Source: Lentisphaerota bacterium (GTDB taxonomy: Bacteria > Verrucomicrobiota > Kiritimatiellia > RFP12 > JAAYLN01). From it: a DNA stretch of 39,025 nt. Shown here in pieces: positions 7,869-15,171 of the stretch. The stretch lies in NCBI GenBank assembly GCA_012521875.1, contig JAAYLN010000030.1, positions 1-39,025 of the forward strand. The letters run 5' to 3'. Positions within the stretch are counted from its first letter, which is position 1. Each line of letters begins with the position of its first letter. A program made the translations under genes and the position numbers. The notes below the pieces were generated by a model. It had not been told where the DNA came from. It worked only from the letters and a program-made list of their open reading frames with translations, and did no database searches.

Positions 7869-8181
7869 AGCCCTGAAGGGGCGCGATAAACCAGCCCAGG
7901 GCAACACCCTGGTGAATGGGTCAAAAAATGACTAGCCCTGAAGGGGCGTGGTATAGTCATGGAAGAGGGCGTCCGTCTGCCAGATGCAAGCCGTTGTCGA
8001 TTGTCGTTGGCTGTCGTCGGCTGTCGTCGAGTGCCGGGGCAGCTCCCGCAGAAGCGCGCCAGCACGGGTAGGGCGAAGCCGTCCCGGCAAGCCGCAGTGA
8101 TGGAGCGTGGTAGTGTGGGGCAGACATTCCTGTCTGCCCGCGCAGCCCCGCGCAGACAGGAATGTCCGCGCCACTCTGGGG
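7869..8181 (+). repeat. Composite ~300-bp repeat, copy 2
   Basis: This has the same module order as 4458-4758 and 30037-30340, starting AGCCCTGAAGGGGCGCGATA and ending in the inverted repeat GACATTCCTGTCTGC (8123-8137) / GCAGACAGGAATGTC (8152-8166) plus CCACTCTGGGG. A second, shortened copy of the GCCGTCCCGGCTAGCCGC module follows at about 8200-8240. The rest of the 7481-8449 spacer shows no gene. Confidence 0.85.
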
Positions 8182-8282
8182 GCAGCTTCTGGCAAAGGCG
8201 CGCCAGCACAGGAAGGGCGAAGCCGTCCCGGCTAGCCGCGCGCAGGGCACCAAACCAAACGCCATGGCCGCAGCCACGGGAG

Positions 8283-8334
8283 GGACGAGCGTCTGCTCGT
8301 CCACGGGTACGCGGGCAAGCAGACGCTTGCCCGC
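8283..8334. repeat. Two adjacent perfect hairpins with complementary tetraloops
   Basis: Hairpin A: GGACGAGC (8283-8290), loop GTCT, GCTCGTCC (8295-8302). Hairpin B: GCGGGCAAGC (8311-8320), loop AGAC, GCTTGCCCGC (8325-8334). The loops are reverse complements, and the 10-mer cores AGCGTCTGCT and AGCAGACGCT are too. The pair lies 116 bp beyond the ychF stop in the direction of its transcription, so it could end or stabilise that transcript. No U-tract follows. Confidence 0.75.
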
Positions 8335-8338
8335 CCGC

Positions 8339-8410
8339 CGGCAGTCCCGGTAGTACCGGCAGTTCCGGCAGTGCCGGGGCTCGAGGACGAGGACGAGGAC
8401 GAGGACGAGC
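8339..8410 (+). repeat. Microsatellite: CGGCAGTnC units followed by (GGACGA)n
   Basis: Four degenerate 9-bp units of the CCGGCAGTT type lead into GGGGCTCGA and then five tandem GGACGA hexamers. A second copy with the same joint is at 9696-9765 and a short one near 28794-28809. Confidence 0.8.
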
Positions 8411-8449
8411 CATCCGCATTCCGTCCACTTTTCATGCGCACCCCTGCCG

Positions 8450-9556
8450 CTAGACATTAAACAGGAAGTGCATGACGTCGCCGTCGCGCACGACGTACTC
8501 CTTGCCCTCGACGCGCAGGGCGGCGGCGGCGCGGCAGGCGGCCTCGGAGCCGTGGCGGATATAGTCGTCGTAGCTGATTACCTCGGCGCGGATGAAGCCG
8601 CGCTCGAAGTCGCCATGGATCACGCCGGCGGCCTGCGGTGCCAGCGTACCCTCGCGGACGGTCCAGGCGCGCACCTCCACCGGGCCGCTCGTGAAGAAGC
8701 TGATCAGCCCCAGCGTGCTGTAGGCGATGCGGATAGTCTGGTCGAGGCCGCTCTCGGCCAGTCCGTAGGCCGCCAGCATATCGGCACGTTCGGCCTCGTC
8801 CATGGCACCCAGCTCGGCCTCGAGCTGTGCGTCGATCGTGACCACGGCTGTGCCGTCAGCCTTGGCATATTCACGCAGGGTGGCCAGGGCAGGGCAGTCG
8901 TCGCGCTGTGCCAGATCGCCGTCGCCAAGGTTGGCGCAGTAGATGACGGGCTTGTCGGTGAGCAGGTGCAGTTCGGAGAAGACGGTCAGAATGGGGTCTC
9001 CGGCAGAACGCGGAAAGAGACGGGCGGGACGACCGGCGTTGAGGTGCTCCCTGAGCGCCTCCATGGCCGCCACCTCGGCACGCAGCGCCTTGTCGGCGCG
9101 GGCCTGGCGTCCGATGCGGTCGATCCGCTTCTCCAGCGATTGCAGGTCGGCCAGCAGCAGTTCGGTCTCGATGATCTGGATGTCGCGGACGGGATCGACC
9201 CCGCCCTCGACATGCACGACATCGTCGTCCTCGAAACAGCGGACGACGTGGATGATGGCGCTGACCTCGCGGATGCGCCCGAGAAACTGGTTGCCGAGTC
9301 CGTCGCCCCTGCTGGCGCCGCGGACGAGTCCGGCGATATCGACAAAGTCCACCATGGCGGGCACTATGCGGCCCGGATGCACGCATGCCGCGAGGGCGGC
9401 GAGGCGTGCGTCCGGCACCGGCACGGTGGCCTGGTTCGGCTCGATGGTGCAGAAGGGATAGTTGGCCGCGACCGCCTGCTGCGTATGTGTGAGGGCGTTG
9501 AAGAGAGTCGACTTGCCGACATTGGGCAGACCGACGATTCCGACTGCTAGAGGCAT
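8450..9556 (-). CDS. ychF: Ribosome-binding ATPase YchF (Obg/HAS family)
   Basis: YchF is a universally conserved P-loop protein of the Obg group that prefers ATP, binds ribosomes and influences the stress response and translation. The 368-residue product matches the family length (363 in E. coli). It has the G1 loop GLPNVGKS at 9-16, a DIAGLVRGASRGDGLGNQFL switch II region near 73-92, a coiled-coil insertion around 130-170, an NLGDGD segment in place of the NKxD motif, and a C-terminal TGS domain ending in the diagnostic GDVMHFLFNV. It is encoded alone between two repeat-rich spacers, so it probably has its own promoter. An AGGT-type ribosome site precedes the ATG. The product is cytoplasmic; identification is firm. 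Confidence 0.96.
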   Translation of the reverse strand: MPLAVGIVGLPNVGKSTLFNALTHTQQAVAANYPFCTIEPNQATVPVPDARLAALAACVHPGRIVPAMVDFVDIAGLVRGASRGDGLGNQFLGRIREVSAIIHVVRCFEDDDVVHVEGGVDPVRDIQIIETELLLADLQSLEKRIDRIGRQARADKALRAEVAAMEALREHLNAGRPARLFPRSAGDPILTVFSELHLLTDKPVIYCANLGDGDLAQRDDCPALATLREYAKADGTAVVTIDAQLEAELGAMDEAERADMLAAYGLAESGLDQTIRIAYSTLGLISFFTSGPVEVRAWTVREGTLAPQAAGVIHGDFERGFIRAEVISYDDYIRHGSEAACRAAAALRVEGKEYVVRDGDVMHFLFNV

Positions 9557-9695
9557 GGATAGACCTGTACGTTAGTGAATCCCCTAGTTTATACGCTGTG
9601 GGGAAAGATGGCAATGCTGCAACGGGAGCTGGAGCCAGACAGGAAGGGAGGGTAGGGGGGATACGGAGTCCTCCCCGGTACTATGTTGATGGTGG

Positions 9696-9765
9696 ACGGC
9701 AGTGCCGGTAGTTCCGGCAGTACCGGGGCTCGAGGACGAGAACGAGGACGAGGACGAGGACGAAC
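9696..9765 (+). repeat. Microsatellite: CGGCAGTnC units followed by (GGACGA)n, second copy
   Basis: This has the same joint as 8339-8410: three CCGGTAGTT/CCGGCAGTA units, GGGGCTCGA, then five GAGGACGA-type hexamers, one changed to GAACGA. Confidence 0.8.
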
Positions 9766-9809
9766 AGGCCTGCTAGGCTGCGACACCACTAGCCGCCCCA
9801 TCTTTAGCT

Positions 9810-10015
9810 TTCGACAAAGCGTAGGGACGAAGTATGGAGACGAAGCGTATCCGACAAAGCGTGGAGACAAAGTGTGGAGACAAGGTGTAGTGCGGAGCAC
9901 CCACTCTAAACCCACTCTTAAACGGCACGCTGTCTTTATCCACCCGCTTACTCCCTGCCCGGCACCGCTGGGCCATTCTCGTTGCGCCGGATCTCCGTGT
10001 CCGTTGCAAGAAGCG
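9810..10015 (+). repeat. GACAAAG/GCACCCACT mosaic repeat, longest copy
   Basis: TCGACAAAGCGTAGGGACGA is followed by several GGAGACAAAGTGT units, then GGAGCACCCACTCTAAACCC, CACTCTTAAACGGCACGC and a block with CCGGATCTCCGTGTCCG. The last block is the reverse complement of 4787-4860. Confidence 0.75.
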
Positions 10016-10036
10016 GCTTGTGCCAAGGCTTATGAC

Positions 10037-10158
10037 AGCCCTGAAAGGGCGCGATATACCAGCCCAGGGCAACGCCCTTGGGAATATGCCAAAATGACGA
10101 CTAGCCCTGAAGGGGCGGGATATAGTCTTGGAAATGGCGTCTGTCTGCGAGATGCCCG
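10037..10158 (+). repeat. Composite repeat, copy 3 (5' part only)
   Basis: It carries the first modules of the composite repeat (AGCCCTGAAAGGGCGCGATA, CCAGCCCAGGGCAACGCCC, TAGCCCTGAAGGGGCGGGAT) and stops after CTGTCTGCGAGATGC. It lacks the GACATTCCTGTCTGC inverted repeat. A GTAGACGCGGCGTCCCC module follows at about 10183-10210 and recurs near 30591-30618. Confidence 0.8.
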
Positions 10159-10333
10159 CCGCAAACGGCGGAGCGTGGTTGGTAGACGCGGCGTCCCCGC
10201 CGTGTGCGGATGGGGTTGAAGAGGAAGCCGCAGGGTAGGACTGCAAGCCCACGGCTGCAAGGCCATGCTGCGCTCCATCACCTGGGTACCTTTCAGTAGC
10301 GGTACCGTATGCTTGTGCTGAAGCCATCCGGCG

Positions 10334-10452
10334 GGCGGCTCGCCGGTCACGCCGCGTAGCAGCGTGACGGGGACGGCTCGCCCTACCTTCCGGTTGCCGT
10401 ACCGTGAGCTTGTGCAGGCCCGGCGGGCGGGGTGGTTCGGTACAGGTGGGAG
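10334..10452 (+). repeat. ~120-bp dispersed repeat with internal hairpin, copy A
   Basis: It runs from GGCGGCTCGCCGG through GGGGACGGCTCGCCCTACC and TACCGTGAGCTT to GGGTGGTTCGGTACAGG. Copy B is at 30399-30518. A hairpin at 10346-10368 pairs GTCACGC with GCGTGAC. Confidence 0.8.
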
Positions 10453-10513
10453 AAAACCGTTTGCGACACAACCCAGTTGTGTCGCAGAAGAGGGTAAAAG
10501 GGCGTGGGGAAGC

Positions 10514-10579
10514 CGCGCCTTCGCGCGAGCTTTCCCTGTTGCTTTCGACAAAGTTACCGACAAAGCTCGCGACAAAGTG
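10514..10579 (+). repeat. (CGACAAAG)n repeat cluster
   Basis: GCGCCTTCGCGCGAGCTTTC is followed by TTCGACAAAGTTACCGACAA and GCTCGCGACAAAGT. It lies 27 bp downstream of the HAD-gene stop (minus strand). Confidence 0.8.
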
Positions 10580-10605
10580 GGGGCATGGATCTCCGTGTCC
10601 GTCGC

Positions 10606-11478
10606 CTAGCGCTGCATCCCCAGACTCTCCTCGAAGCGCCGCAGCCACCGGGCGGCGTAGTCGTCGGTGAAGGTGCTGGCGAGGAAACGCGGGTAGCCTT
10701 CGTTGTGCAACTGCTGCCAGGAATACTCTTCCTCGCCGGGCAGGATGGGGAAGAAGTGCGCGCCGCTCTCGACGGCCGCCTGATGGTCGCCCGGCGCGTC
10801 GCCGATCATGAGCATGCGCCCCGCCGCATAGCGGCCGCCGTTGGCCTCGGTCAACTGCCGCGTCTTGCTGCCCCGTTCCTGTCCCGCGATGGAGCCCACG
10901 AGGTGGTCAATCTTGTGCAGCCGCCATTCGCGCCGGACGGCCGCCTCGGGCGTTTGCGAGATCACCACGAGGTCGCTGCTCTGCGCCATAAGCTCCAGCG
11001 TGAGCCTGGCCCAGGCGAAGGGCGGTACGGGTACCATGCGGGTGTCGATATCATGGCTCACGGCACGGCTCCACTCGAGCACGCGGCGCAGTTCAGGGTC
11101 GGGGTCGGTGGCCGTGGCGGCTGCCAGTGAATCGTTGCCCAGCGCCGCGCCTGATGTGCAGAAGCGTTGCAGTGCCGTCAGATCGGGCAGAGCCACACCG
11201 CTTTTGCGAACGTTCTCATCGGCGGCCAGCGCCTCGAAGAGGCGGCTCAGGTTGAGGAGCCGGTTGCTGCCCCGGTATTCGGAGAAGCGGTTGATGCGGG
11301 CGATGTGCTGCTCCACGATCCCGGCGACCGGTTCGAGATGCCACCAGCGCACGATCAGCGGCAGGAAGTGCTGGTGGATCTTGACGGCGATGGAGTCGAA
11401 AACGCACCCGTCCGAGTCGATGCCCACAAGTGATTCGTGGCGTTGCGGCGGCGGGGGCTTGGTGCTTGGGGTGGTCAT
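10606..11478 (-). CDS. HAD-superfamily hydrolase (phosphatase-like)
   Basis: The 290-residue product has all four HAD motifs: motif I GIDSDGCVFDS with nucleophile Asp21 and general acid Asp23, motif II VVISQT (residues 171-176; Ser174 or Thr176 as phosphate ligand), a motif III Lys near Lys205, and motif IV MIGDAPGD with Asp227 and Asp231. The segment from 30 to 165 is a large helical cap (C1 type), as in phosphoglycolate-phosphatase-like enzymes. The substrate is not evident. Its ATG overlaps the stop of the preceding membrane protein gene by one base (TGATG), which points to translational coupling and a shared pathway, possibly with a phosphorylated sugar or lipid. It is probably cytoplasmic: no signal peptide is seen, and the N-terminus is Pro-rich and polar. 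Confidence 0.8.
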   Translation of the reverse strand: MTTPSTKPPPPQRHESLVGIDSDGCVFDSIAVKIHQHFLPLIVRWWHLEPVAGIVEQHIARINRFSEYRGSNRLLNLSRLFEALAADENVRKSGVALPDLTALQRFCTSGAALGNDSLAAATATDPDPELRRVLEWSRAVSHDIDTRMVPVPPFAWARLTLELMAQSSDLVVISQTPEAAVRREWRLHKIDHLVGSIAGQERGSKTRQLTEANGGRYAAGRMLMIGDAPGDHQAAVESGAHFFPILPGEEEYSWQQLHNEGYPRFLASTFTDDYAARWLRRFEESLGMQR

Positions 11479-13997
11479 CAGGGCTCCTCGGGCAGGCGCT
11501 CGAGTTCCAGGGCAAGAATCTGCGCAGGCAGGCGGCGATGGAAGTGAAACTCCAGGCGCAGCGGGCGTGTGCCGTCATAGTCGAAGATGCAGGTGTTTGT
11601 GGCGATGTCGAGCGCCGGTACATCTGCGAGTCGCTGCTCTCCCTCGCCCATCGTGTCGGGCTGCAGCCGGCCCACTTCGGCATCGGGATCGCTGCCCTGT
11701 TCCGGATGGATCACCAGCGTGCCGCGATAGCGTCCGGCAGGGAAGGGGAGACAGGGACCGTAAAGGGCCATGCCCTGCGCCACGCGGAGCGGATCGAGGC
11801 TTACGCTGCCGTCGCGCGTGTCCGTGACACCCAGATGGAAGAGATCCGCCGCCGCCCACCGCATGGTTTCGCCGGGCTCGAGCGTCCACTCCTCGCCTGC
11901 GGTGATCAGTGCATGCTCCATGCGCGGCTGCCCTGCGACCACACGCCAGATGTCGCCGTAGGGCGGCGTAAACGGGGCTTCGAGCCAGGTGGTCGCGGTG
12001 GGGACGGTGAGCGGCGTGCCGCCGTCCGCGGCCAGCGTTCCACCGCCGGAGAGGCATAGGAGATAGCGCAGTGACGGAGCCGGGGCGGCCGGTGCCCGCA
12101 GCGTCAGCGGGAAGGCGAAGTCCTTGTCTTCGGCGGTAGGCTGGCGGCGCGGTGTCCAGTGGTGCGCGGGCAGGTAGCGTGGCGGGCCCCAGAGTTGCGG
12201 AATCTCGGCCGCCGGGCGTGGCGTGTCGCGCAGGGCGAAGCTGCGGATGGCACCGTCGGTGGCCAGCGGTTCGAGCCATTCATGCTGCAGCAGGCGGCGC
12301 AGTGCGATGGCGGAGGGGAAGAGGCTTACCTTGGCGGGATAGGGTTGCTCATGGAAGATGATATAGCCCACCCCGAGGGTGCGCAGATGCGCGATCTGCG
12401 CCGTATCCAGCACGCCGTGGTTGAGGCTGTCGAGCGGCTCCAGCACGCGTTCGCGGTAGCCGTCGGGAATCGCCGGCGCGTAGCCGTTGAGCAGGCGGAC
12501 GCGGGAGTGGACGATGCCGTATTCGTAGATCGACGAATAATGGGAATCGCCGGGCCAGAGGGGCAGGGCCAGCGCGAGGGGGGCGTGATTGTCCCGTGCC
12601 TCGGCGTGTTCCCGCACCGCCGCGTAGGCCGGCATGCCATCGGGCAGCGCGCAGAGCCCCGCCCGGAACCAGAGGCCGATCTCGACGACCGAGGCCAGTG
12701 CCAGCAGTGCGAAGAGGGTCGTCCAGCGGTGCCGGGCGCGGGATGGCCATGCGGCCAGAGGCGCGAGCAGGACCGCCAGCAGCACGGTCAGCAGCGAGGG
12801 CACCAGACAGAATATCTTGGCGGTCTGGCGGATCATGGTGAACTTGGGCAGCAGACGGCGCGCGAGCTTGAGTGGTAGCCCTCCGGCGGGGCCATTGGTA
12901 CCCAGCGCCAGCATCAGAATGGCCGCGAGGGCGAGAAGCAGCACCACCGGCAGCCAGAGGGGCGAGGTCGCGCTTGCCGACGGCTGCTGCGCTGCGGCTT
13001 CTGCCGCGCGTTGGTGTCGGCGCGAGAGGCCGTGGAAGAGCAGGGCCAGCGCGGTCAGCAGCGCCAGTGCGACGCCTGTGTAGATGTGGTTGGAGGGGCC
13101 GAGCGGCTGCCTGCGGAAGAGTCCGCTGGCAATGGGCGAGAAGCGCTGTACATCGGCCCATCCGCGTCCGCCGGACATGTCGGTGGCTGCCAGATGACGG
13201 CTGGCGAGCGTGCTCAGCCCCAGGGCGAGGAGAGCCAGCAGCAGGGTGGGCAGCAGGGCCGTGAAGGTGCTGCGGATACGTTGGCGCGAGAAGTCGAGCG
13301 GCCCGTCGAGGCACCAGGCCAGCAGGCACCAGCAGGGCGTGAGGAGCGCCGCGAAGTAGAAGCAGTGCAGGTCCGAGGCGTAGGCGCAGAGCAGGGCCAA
13401 GCCGGCAACCAGACCACCGGAAGGGCGGCGGTCGCGGATGGCGCGGTCGAGTCCCGCTAGCAGCCAGAGGATCAGGCCCATGCCGTAGCCGGTGGGGCTG
13501 CCGCCGAGCAGCGTGATCCAGCGGTAGGGAAAGGCGGTGGCCAGCAGGGCGATGGCCAAGGCGGCTCCCGTTGATCCCGCATAGCGCCGGGCGAGGCAGA
13601 AGGCACCGAAGATGCCCAGGAGGATGGAGGCCAGTCCGGCCAGATTCCATGCCGCCGGGCCGCCGAAGGCGGGAGCGGCCACGGCATAGACAAATGAGAA
13701 GGGGAAATAGTGTGGGTCGAAACGCTGTGCGCGCTGCTCCCCGCCCATGTTGAACTCGTAGGGGGGACAGAAGGCGGGCGTATGGCCTTCCAGCATGTCG
13801 CGGGTCAGCCAGAAGTGGTAGTAGAGCTGGAGGTGGTCGCCGGGGACGAGCTCGCGCACGCGTGAGCCACCTTCATGCTGGCGCTCGGTCCAGGGTATGG
13901 CGCTGCCGAAATGGCGCGGCAGCGGCCAGGTGAACCATGACCAGATCAACAGGCCGAAACAGCAGAGGAGAATCCAGTTTTTGTGTCGCGATAACAT
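11478..13997 (-). CDS. Large polytopic membrane protein, GT-C glycosyltransferase-like
   Basis: From the ATG at 13997 the product has 839 residues; a GTG at 14012 would add five. The first half holds about ten hydrophobic helices (first at WILLCCFGLLIWSWFTW; others include the GLVAGLALLCAY region, LLPTLLLALLALG and WLPVVLLLALAAILML). An acidic loop after the first helix reads ELVPGDHLQLYYHFW, in the place where GT-C enzymes carry a catalytic Asp. The C-terminal 370 residues look soluble and extracytoplasmic, with a HLRTLGVGYIIFHEQ segment like that of YfhO-type and mannosyltransferase-like proteins. A polyprenyl-phosphate-sugar-dependent transferase is a reasonable guess, not proven. It is coupled by TGATG to the HAD gene. 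No good ribosome site was found, so the start is uncertain. Confidence 0.7.
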   Translation of the reverse strand: MLSRHKNWILLCCFGLLIWSWFTWPLPRHFGSAIPWTERQHEGGSRVRELVPGDHLQLYYHFWLTRDMLEGHTPAFCPPYEFNMGGEQRAQRFDPHYFPFSFVYAVAAPAFGGPAAWNLAGLASILLGIFGAFCLARRYAGSTGAALAIALLATAFPYRWITLLGGSPTGYGMGLILWLLAGLDRAIRDRRPSGGLVAGLALLCAYASDLHCFYFAALLTPCWCLLAWCLDGPLDFSRQRIRSTFTALLPTLLLALLALGLSTLASRHLAATDMSGGRGWADVQRFSPIASGLFRRQPLGPSNHIYTGVALALLTALALLFHGLSRRHQRAAEAAAQQPSASATSPLWLPVVLLLALAAILMLALGTNGPAGGLPLKLARRLLPKFTMIRQTAKIFCLVPSLLTVLLAVLLAPLAAWPSRARHRWTTLFALLALASVVEIGLWFRAGLCALPDGMPAYAAVREHAEARDNHAPLALALPLWPGDSHYSSIYEYGIVHSRVRLLNGYAPAIPDGYRERVLEPLDSLNHGVLDTAQIAHLRTLGVGYIIFHEQPYPAKVSLFPSAIALRRLLQHEWLEPLATDGAIRSFALRDTPRPAAEIPQLWGPPRYLPAHHWTPRRQPTAEDKDFAFPLTLRAPAAPAPSLRYLLCLSGGGTLAADGGTPLTVPTATTWLEAPFTPPYGDIWRVVAGQPRMEHALITAGEEWTLEPGETMRWAAADLFHLGVTDTRDGSVSLDPLRVAQGMALYGPCLPFPAGRYRGTLVIHPEQGSDPDAEVGRLQPDTMGEGEQRLADVPALDIATNTCIFDYDGTRPLRLEFHFHRRLPAQILALELERLPEEP

Positions 13998-14084
13998 GGC
14001 CGCAGGGAGCACGGCGGATCGGTCGCAGAGGCGCGGCCACCGCTCGTTCGTTCAAGTCCATAATGCTACCACAAGCCCCGCGCG

Positions 14085-14323
14085 GGTGGCAATGGTTCGC
14101 CGCTGCCCGGTGGCGGCGGCAGTAGCAGTAGGCAGTGGCAGTTATTGCGACCACACAGTGGTTCGCAATTTAGGGTAAAAGCGCTGCGCTGCCCTTTCGC
14201 CGTCCGGTGGCAGAAGGCAGTAGGCAGTGGCAGTATGCAGTGGCAGTTATTGCGACCACACAGTGGCTCGCAATTTAGTAGGGTAAAAGCGCTGCGCTGC
14301 CCTTGCGCCGCCCGGTGGCAGAA
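14085..14323. repeat. Tandem repeat array, period ~105 bp
   Basis: Two and a fraction units carry ATTGCGACCACACAGTGG followed by TCGCAAT, GGGTAAAAGCGCTGCGCTGC, and GGCAGTAGGCAGTGGCAGT. Unit starts (TTATTGCGACC) lie at about 14142 and 14247. Inside each unit ATTGCGA+CCAC pairs with GTGG+TCGCAAT across an ACA loop. The same unit is repeated at 38794-39025. The array ends about 15 bp before the iclR promoter. No gene is seen between 13998 and 14394. Confidence 0.85.
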
Positions 14324-14338
14324 CATCTCTTGCCCCTC

Positions 14339-14367
14339 TTGACAAATTCCGGCATTTAGAATAATAT
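14339..14367 (+). promoter_or_regulatory. Strong sigma70-type promoter of the iclR operon
   Basis: TTGACA (14339-14344) and TAATAT (14362-14367) are separated by 17 bp: a perfect -35 and a near-consensus -10. The predicted start of transcription is near 14374, inside the operator. An AAATTCCG half-site (14344-14351) overlaps the end of the -35 box. Confidence 0.75.
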
Positions 14368-14373
14368 GCCCGT

Positions 14374-14394
14374 AAATTCCGAAATGCGGAATTT
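14374..14394 (+). promoter_or_regulatory. Palindromic operator, probable IclR-type binding site
   Basis: AAATTCCG (14374-14381) is the exact reverse complement of CGGAATTT (14387-14394), separated by AAATG. The same half-site AAATTCCG is found 30 bp upstream at 14344, about three helical turns away. The palindrome covers the predicted transcription start and ends where the regulator gene begins, which suits autorepression by the encoded IclR protein. The link to this regulator is inferred from position. Confidence 0.65.
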
Positions 14395-15135
14395 TTGCGC
14401 CACGTGAACACCACGCTACAAAACGGTTTCAAGCTGCTGGAACTGCTGGCGGCCAGCGGAAGCGAAGTCTCGGTTACCGAGCTCTCCGCCCAGGCTGCGC
14501 TACCCCCCAGCAATGTCTGCCGTCTGCTCAAGACGCTGCTCCAGACCGGCTACGTCGAGCAGAGTGCGGAGACGCGGCGCTACCGTATCAGTCTCAAGGT
14601 GCTTAATCTGGCCAACGCCCGTCTCGTGAACCTCGATTTCCGGCGCATTGGACGTCCCTTTGCCATGCAGCTTGCCGAATCGCTTCAGGCACCAACCTTC
14701 CTCTCGCAACCGCTGCAGGGGCGCTCGATCATCGTTGATGTGGCCTACCCGCTAGGCCTCGTGGAGGATGCCGGCATCGTGGTCGGCAATATCCACAGTG
14801 TATTCCATAGCGCCTGCGGCAAGATCTGCGCGGCGTATGCGACCGATGAGGAACGTGCGCGGATTTTTGACGAGTTGGCAGCGGAAGGCTCGCCCGAGCC
14901 GCGCAAGACCCGGCTGGCCGAGCTCGCGCAGATCCGTGAGAAGGGGCTTGCTATCCGAGATGAGGATGGCATACTGGCCATTGCCGCGCCCCTCTTCCAG
15001 GCCGGCGGACGCTTCTGCGGTGCCCTGGGTGCCTTCCTGAAGCGGGAGACCGTTCTGGATGAGCACGCAGTGCAGGAACTCAAGCGCATTGCCGAGGCGC
15101 TCTCGTTTGGTCTCGGTTATCCTTTGTCACAGTGA
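14395..15135 (+). CDS. IclR-family transcriptional regulator
   Basis: The 246-residue product (from TTG at 14395; 243 from GTG at 14404, equally possible) has the family layout. An N-terminal winged helix-turn-helix spans about 5-65 (LQNGFKLLELLAASG, then VTELSAQAALPPSNVCRLLK as the recognition region). A C-terminal effector-binding domain spans about 80-240 with HSACGKICAAYATDEE and RIRxKG-like QIREKGLAIRDEDGILAIA. Such proteins bind small carboxylates or aromatic and sugar-acid metabolites and control nearby catabolic genes. It heads a same-strand series of five genes starting 36 bp downstream, so it probably regulates them and itself through the operator at 14374-14394. The effector is unknown. 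Confidence 0.9.
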   Translation: MRHVNTTLQNGFKLLELLAASGSEVSVTELSAQAALPPSNVCRLLKTLLQTGYVEQSAETRRYRISLKVLNLANARLVNLDFRRIGRPFAMQLAESLQAPTFLSQPLQGRSIIVDVAYPLGLVEDAGIVVGNIHSVFHSACGKICAAYATDEERARIFDELAAEGSPEPRKTRLAELAQIREKGLAIRDEDGILAIAAPLFQAGGRFCGALGAFLKRETVLDEHAVQELKRIAEALSFGLGYPLSQ

Positions 15136-15171
15136 TTTCACCATAACCACCAACAACACGAAAGGATCCGC

